A stretch of 64,000 nt of DNA, from contig OY848927.1 of the NCBI GenBank assembly GCA_963693285.1, positions 2,048,501 through 2,112,500 of the forward strand. Reading direction: 5' to 3'. Under the pieces are notes generated by a model. The model searched no databases, was not told the origin of the DNA, and saw only the letters and a program-made list of their open reading frames with translations. Shown in pieces: positions 62,101-64,000 of the stretch (its first letter is position 1; each line of letters opens with the position of its first letter). The DNA is from Xestospongia muta (taxonomy: Eukaryota > Porifera > Demospongiae > Haplosclerida > Petrosiidae). The position numbers and the translations under genes are program-made.

Positions 62101-64000
62101 ACTGTGAAAACTGGTTAAATAAGCTGATCTAAAGAGTTTAGTAAGTTTATCTGTCTTAAATATACTAATAAAGTAGTCTAAATAGGTTAATACTCGAAAA
62201 TAAAGAGTTTAGAGCTTTTTGAAAGTTAAAAAAGATTAGAAATTAACTGGGAAAAATGGTTAAATAAGCTGATCTAAAGAGTTTAGTAAGTTTATCTGTC
62301 TTAAATATACTAATAAAGTAGTCTAAATAGGTTAAAACTCTAAAATAAAGTGTTTTTAGCTTTTTGAAAGTTAAAAAGATTAGAAATTAACTGTGAAAAC
62401 TGGTTAAATAAGCTGATCTAAAGAGTTTAGTAAGTTTATCTGTCTTAAATATACTAATAAAGTAGTCTCAATAGGTTGAAACTCGAAAATAAAGAGTTTA
62501 GAGCTTTTTGAAAGTTAAAAAAGATTAGAAATTAACTGTGAAAACTGGTTAAATAAGCTGATCTAAAGAGTTTAGTAAGTTTATCTGTCTTAAATATACT
62601 AATAAAGTAGTCTAAATAGGTTAAAACGCAAAAATAAAGTGTTTTTAGCTTTTTGAAAGTCTAAAAAGATTAGAAATTAACTGTGAAAACTGGTTAAACA
62701 AGCTGATCTAAAGAGTTTAGTAAGTTTATCTGTCTTAAATATACTAATAAAGTAGTCTAAATAGGTTAAAACTATAAAATAAGGTGTATAGAGCTTTTTG
62801 AAAGTTAAAAAAGATTAGAAATTAACTGTGAAAACTGGTTAAATAAGCTGATCTAAAGAGTTTAGTAAGTTTATCTGTCTTAAATATACTAATAAAGTAG
62901 TCTAAATAGGTTAAAACTCGAAAATAAAGAGTTTAGAGCTTTTTGAAAGATTAAAAAGATTAGAAATTAACTGTGAAAACTGGTTAAATAAGCTGATCTA
63001 AAGAGTTTAGTAAGTTTATCTGTCTTAAATATACTAATAAAGTAGTCTAAATAGGTTAAAACTCTAAAATAAAGAGTTTAGAGCTTTTTGAAAGTTAAAA
63101 AAGATTAGAAATTAACTGTGAAAACTGGTTAAATAAGCTGATCTAAAGAGTTTAGTAAGTTTATCTGTCTTAAATATACTAATAAAGTAGTCTAAATAGG
63201 TTAAAACTCGAAAATAAAGAGTTTAGAGCTTTTTGAAAGTTAAAAAAGATTAGAAATTAAGTGTGAAAACTGGTTAAATATGCAGATCGAAAGAGTTTAG
63301 TAAGTTTATCTGTCTTAAATATACTAATAAATTAGTCTAAATAGGTTAAAACTCTAAAATAAAGAGTTTAGAGCTTTTTGAAAGTTAAAAAAGATTAGAA
63401 ATTAACTGTGAAAACTGGTTAAATAAGCTGATCTAAAGAGTTTAGTAAGTTTATCTGTCTTAAATATACTAATAAATTAGTCTAAATAGGTTAAAACTCG
63501 AAAATAAAGAGTTTAGAGCTTTTTGAAAGTTAAAAAAGATTAGAAATTAACTGTGAAATCTGGTTAAATAAGCTGATCTAAAGAGTTTAGTAAGTTTATC
63601 TCTCTTAAATATACTAATAAAGTAGTCTAAATAGGTTAAAACTCTAAAATAAAGAGTTTAGAGCTTTTTGAAAGTTAAAAAAGATTAGAAATTAACTGTG
63701 AAAACTGGTTAAATAAGCTGATCTAAAGAGTTTAGTAAGTTTATCTGTCTTAAATATACTAATAAAGTAGTCTAAATAGGTTAAAACTCTAAAATAAAGA
63801 GTTTAGAGCTTTTTGAAAGTTTAAAAAGATTAGAAATTAACCGTGAAAACTGGTTAAATAAGATGATCTAAAGAGTTTAGTAAGTTTATCTGTCTTAAAT
63901 ATACTAATAAAGTAGTCTAAATAGGTTAAAACTCTAAAATAAAGAGTTTAGAGCTTTTTGAAAGTTAAAAAAGATTAGAAATTAACTGTGAAAACTGGTT
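59141..64000 (+). repeat. Fourth HOR copy (u4), expanded, running off the edge
   Basis: It pairs with 54647-58781, first at +4494 (GTCTTTAG at 54666 and 59160) and then at +5219 (AGTGTAGTAAG at 56484 and 61703; GAAAGATTAAAAAG at 57726 and 62945; CAGATCG at 58064 and 63283). The step of 725 bp is a five-monomer insertion at 59866-60590. Apart from that, u3 and u4 look almost identical. The window ends about 75 bases into a monomer, still inside the matched region. Confidence 0.88.
59866..60590 (+). repeat. Five-monomer (725-bp) insertion in u4
   Basis: In u3 the CTTAAAACTCT / CTACAGAATTTAG monomer (55227) is followed at once by the AAACAG / AAAAAAATTAG monomer (55372). In u4 five monomers intervene, the last of which (60446-60590) again is CTTAAAACTCT / CTACAGAATTTAG and the fourth resembles its usual upstream neighbour. 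The insertion therefore ends with a repeat of the monomer before it, as in-register unequal exchange would give. One inserted monomer carries the private GAGCTCTTTG (60182). Confidence 0.85.

Larger units (their letters stand above)
1..64000 (+). repeat. 145-bp AT-rich satellite array filling the whole window
   Basis: Every line reads as the same unit repeated head to tail. Successive copies of AGTAGTCTAAATAG fall at 131, 276, 420, 565 and 710, giving a period of 144-145 bp that holds to the last base. About 441 monomers are present, all in one orientation; I saw no inverted monomer, transposon, gene or non-satellite insert. Both window edges lie inside the array: the left edge is one base inside a monomer and the right edge about 75 bases into one. 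Stop codons (TAA, TAG, and on the other strand TTA, CTA, TCA) are dense, and because 145 is not a multiple of three every frame soon meets them. By analogy with known arrays of this kind it is probably centromeric or pericentromeric, but that is inference. The family is not one I recognise. Confidence 0.98.
28900..64000 (+). repeat. Domain II: array with a 16.2-16.5 kb super-HOR
   Basis: This half is marked by a recurrent monomer class with CTGGGAAAAATGG, AAACTAATC, AAGAATTTAG, TTTATTTGTC and often AAGAAAG, plus a related AAAATGGTTGAATAAACTG class. Both are absent from 1-28.8 kb. It also holds types shared with domain I (CGCAAAA, CTTAAAACTAT, AACATT), but the AGAGG/AAAATGG anchor block never appears. 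Its main structure is a large repeat seen twice (31440-45361 and 47682-58125), with smaller 3-, 6-, 11/12- and 26-monomer repeats nested within. The array continues past the right edge. Confidence 0.85.

Noticed and set aside
1..64000. Open reading frames within the repeats
   Set aside because: Stops are dense on both strands and the 145-bp period shifts the frame at each monomer, so no frame stays open for a credible protein. No start site, domain or codon bias supports coding.
1..64000. CRISPR array
   Set aside because: The near-invariant segment could look like a repeat and the variable segment like a spacer, but spacers are not unique: they belong to a few related alleles, the period is 145 bp, and the repeats are contiguous.
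1..64000. Assembly artefact
   Set aside because: Copies carry distinct private variants, whole-monomer gains and nested repeats, which argue against simple artificial tandem copying. I cannot exclude local miscounting of units; read depth and ultra-long reads would decide.
1..64000. CENP-B box
   Set aside because: I looked for a TTCG...A..CGGG pattern. TTCG occurs only as GATTCGAAA in a few monomers and is never followed by the required CGGG, so no box is claimed.
1..64000. Telomeric repeats or array edge
   Set aside because: No TTAGGG, TTTAGGG, TTAGG or similar short-period runs were seen, and both window ends are still inside the array.
1..64000. Phased A-tract bending across the monomer
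   Set aside because: A or T tracts occur roughly every 10-13 bases in the reference monomer, but at 77% A+T this is expected and the phasing is loose. A curvature calculation against shuffled sequence would be needed.

Overview
The whole 64 kb window is one uninterrupted head-to-tail satellite DNA array. I find no gene, RNA gene, transposon or unique-sequence island on either strand. The unit is an AT-rich monomer of 145 bp (the reference copy at 1014-1158 has 34 G+C, 23.4%), so about 441 monomers are present, all in the same orientation; many are 144 bp and a few 146-149 bp. Such an array with nested higher-order repeats (HORs) points to a eukaryotic chromosome, most likely centromeric or pericentromeric heterochromatin. 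I do not recognise the satellite family and cannot name the organism.

Inside the monomer, two short dyads (TAAA-NNN-TTTA) lie 74 bp apart and GGTTAAA occurs twice 73 bp apart, which suggests that the 145-bp unit is an old dimer of a unit of about 72-73 bp. The last ~44 bp of the monomer are nearly invariant, while the first ~30 bp are variable and define the monomer classes (CTCT, CTAT, CTCG, CGCA, CTCT with GATTTT, and so on).

Domain I (1 to about 28.9 kb) consists of seven copies of a recognisable anchor block (starts at 3477, 8837, 12024, 14631, 17819, 21151, 26222), separated by 5360, 3187, 2607, 3188, 3332 and 5071 bp (37, 22, 18, 22, 23 and 35 monomers). It therefore has HORs with a variable period. 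It contains a clean 18-monomer tandem duplication (10575-13181 / 13182-15788) and a 22/23-monomer series from 14631 onward.

A chimeric monomer at 28830-28974 joins domain I to domain II (about 28.9-64.0 kb). Domain II is marked by a CTGGGAAAAATGG / AAGAATTTAG / TTTATTTGTC / AAGAAAG monomer class. It carries a super-HOR with a period of 16.24-16.53 kb (31440-45361 and 47682-58125). Within this are an 11/12-monomer local repeat, a 26-monomer tandem duplication (37679-41447 / 41448-45216) with a third copy at 54212-57980, and a fourth, 5-monomer-expanded copy running off the right edge.

Boundaries between HOR blocks mostly fall at, or within, single monomers in register, and copies differ by whole monomers. 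This is the pattern expected from unequal exchange and gene conversion. All offsets were counted by eye from diagnostic variants and no alignment program was run.
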